A stretch of 64,000 bases of DNA from the NCBI GenBank assembly GCA_012719035.1, contig JAAYBD010000030.1, forward strand, positions 86,742 through 150,741, read 5' to 3'. A program made the translations under genes and the position numbers. Under the pieces are notes generated by a model, which was not told the origin of the DNA, did no database searches, and saw only the letters and a list, made by a program, of their open reading frames with translations. This document shows, piece by piece, positions 63,515 through 64,000 of the stretch. Origin of the DNA: Clostridiales bacterium. GTDB lineage: Bacteria > Bacillota > Clostridia > Oscillospirales > Oscillospiraceae. Each line of letters starts with the position of its first letter. The first letter of the stretch is position 1.

Positions 63515-63919
63515 ATGTTATTAAAAGACTTAGCAGGAGAGTACATTTTTAATTGCCAGTGTCGCAAACTCTCAAAAAGAACGGTACACAACTACGAATT
63601 GATATTAGGCTATCTATTGGACTATCTATCTCAGGAACATGGTATTACTGAACTGGAGCAAGTGAAGCCCCAAATGATTAAGCAATTTATGATGTCAATG
63701 CAAAAGAAGGGGAGGAAGCCACAATACATTAACGACCTTCTTAAAGTTTTCAAATGTTTCTTTAGATATCTTTTTGATGAGGGCTACACAGATACTATAA
63801 TCACTGAGAGGGTTAAGAATATAAAAGAGCCAAAAGTTATAATCAAGACCTTTACCGATGAAGAAGTTAAGGATATCCTCTGCTTTCAGGCGGTTATATT
63901 TATGACAGCGACCTTATGA
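63515..63919 (+). pseudogene. Truncated tyrosine recombinase (phage integrase N-terminal domain only)
   Basis: A 134-residue reading frame. Residues about 1-90 are the SAM-like core-binding domain of XerC/D-type integrases (LSKRTVHNYELILGYLLDYL, VKPQMIKQFMMSMQKKGRKPQYINDLLKVFKCFFRYL as separate stretches), followed by the linker KEPKVIIKTFTDEEVKDIL. The catalytic domain with its R-H-R-Y residues is missing: after about codon 122 the protein departs into CFQAVIFMTATL and stops. The downstream DNA codes in another frame for a permease-like fragment, so a deletion or rearrangement near 63871-63889 has cut the gene. Confidence 0.8.
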
Positions 63920-64000
63920 AAGACAGGGTTGTACTGGATTATGACCTCTCGTGGAAGCTTTTTGGCGGAACTCAGCTTGAAGGAATGACGGTCAAAATAA
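63871..64000 (+). pseudogene. ABC transporter permease fragment (MacB/FtsX type), runs off the window
   Basis: From 63871 a second frame is open to the window edge and reads GGYIYDSDLMKDRVVLDYD, LSWKLFGGTQLEGMTVKI. This resembles the extracytoplasmic MacB_PCD domain of FtsX-like permeases (the VVLDxxLAWxLFGG...G.TVKI pattern). There is no start codon or signal segment at its left end; it begins inside the domain. It may be the 5'-truncated remnant of a permease gene whose beginning was replaced by recombinase sequence. Rest of gene not visible. Confidence 0.55.

Overview
This window reads as a chromosomal segment of an anaerobic, endospore-forming member of the Bacillota, class Clostridia (possibly Oscillospirales-like; that order is a guess). 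The evidence is an oxygen-sensitive class III ribonucleotide reductase with its radical-SAM activase, a block of sporulation and germination genes (spo0A, spoIVB, spoIIP, a SpoIIQ-like M23 protein, ypeB, a SleB-type hydrolase), Gram-positive ribosome binding sites, and envelope genes of the TagO/MnaA/TagA type. I saw no rRNA, tRNA, CRISPR array or transposase. Gene density is high and most of the window is core chromosome.

Layout. 1-2.9 kb: nrdD (cut by the left edge) and nrdG. 3.1-6.6 kb: three envelope glycosylation genes. 6.9-12.3 kb: a glycolytic operon trmL-pgk-tpiA-gpmI-eno. 12.4-20.3 kb: SpoIIQ-like protein, peptidase T, pyridoxamine kinase, a short-chain dehydrogenase, a PASTA protein, a phosphodiesterase and three unrecognised small genes. 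20.3-26.6 kb: tagO-wecB, an aminotransferase-trpS pair, and divergent gltX. 26.6-38 kb: lipoproteins, ypeB, thioredoxin, rsmG, sleB, spoIIP, a CBS protein, an M14 peptidase, spoIVB and spo0A. 38-44 kb: a eukaryote-type hexokinase, prfA, a TsaC-CoaE fusion, an M18 aminopeptidase and a TepA-like ClpP relative. 44-51.7 kb: a 1076-residue GLUG-repeat surface protein, a DegV protein, ktrAB, and a holin-amidase pair. 51.8-60.9 kb: U32 protein, mltG, a cysteine-rich micropeptide gene, an operon sir2-tagA-tmk-DJ1-5FTHF cyclo-ligase, guaB, an OGG1-type glycosylase and rpsU. 61-64 kb: a GntR/UTRA regulator, gapA, and at the right edge a tyrosine-recombinase fragment joined to an ABC-permease fragment.

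How it works together. Lower glycolysis is split: pgk to eno is one operon, while gapA sits about 50 kb away behind a GntR regulator and a palindrome overlapping its promoter. The sporulation genes span the programme from entry (Spo0A) through engulfment (SpoIIP, SpoIIQ-like) and sigma-K-type signalling (SpoIVB) to germination (YpeB, SleB), but are dispersed among housekeeping genes.

I did not find a clear new defence or biosynthetic system. The most unusual items are the TsaC-CoaE fusion, the hexokinase, the kinase-less PASTA protein with two DPDET motifs, the GLUG/coiled-coil surface protein, the recombinase-permease junction, and a set of unusual RNA structures: multi-helix terminators, hairpins at or near predicted transcript 5' ends, and two hairpins that bury a Shine-Dalgarno sequence. 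All coordinates, pairings and promoter spacings were read by eye; no database search was run.
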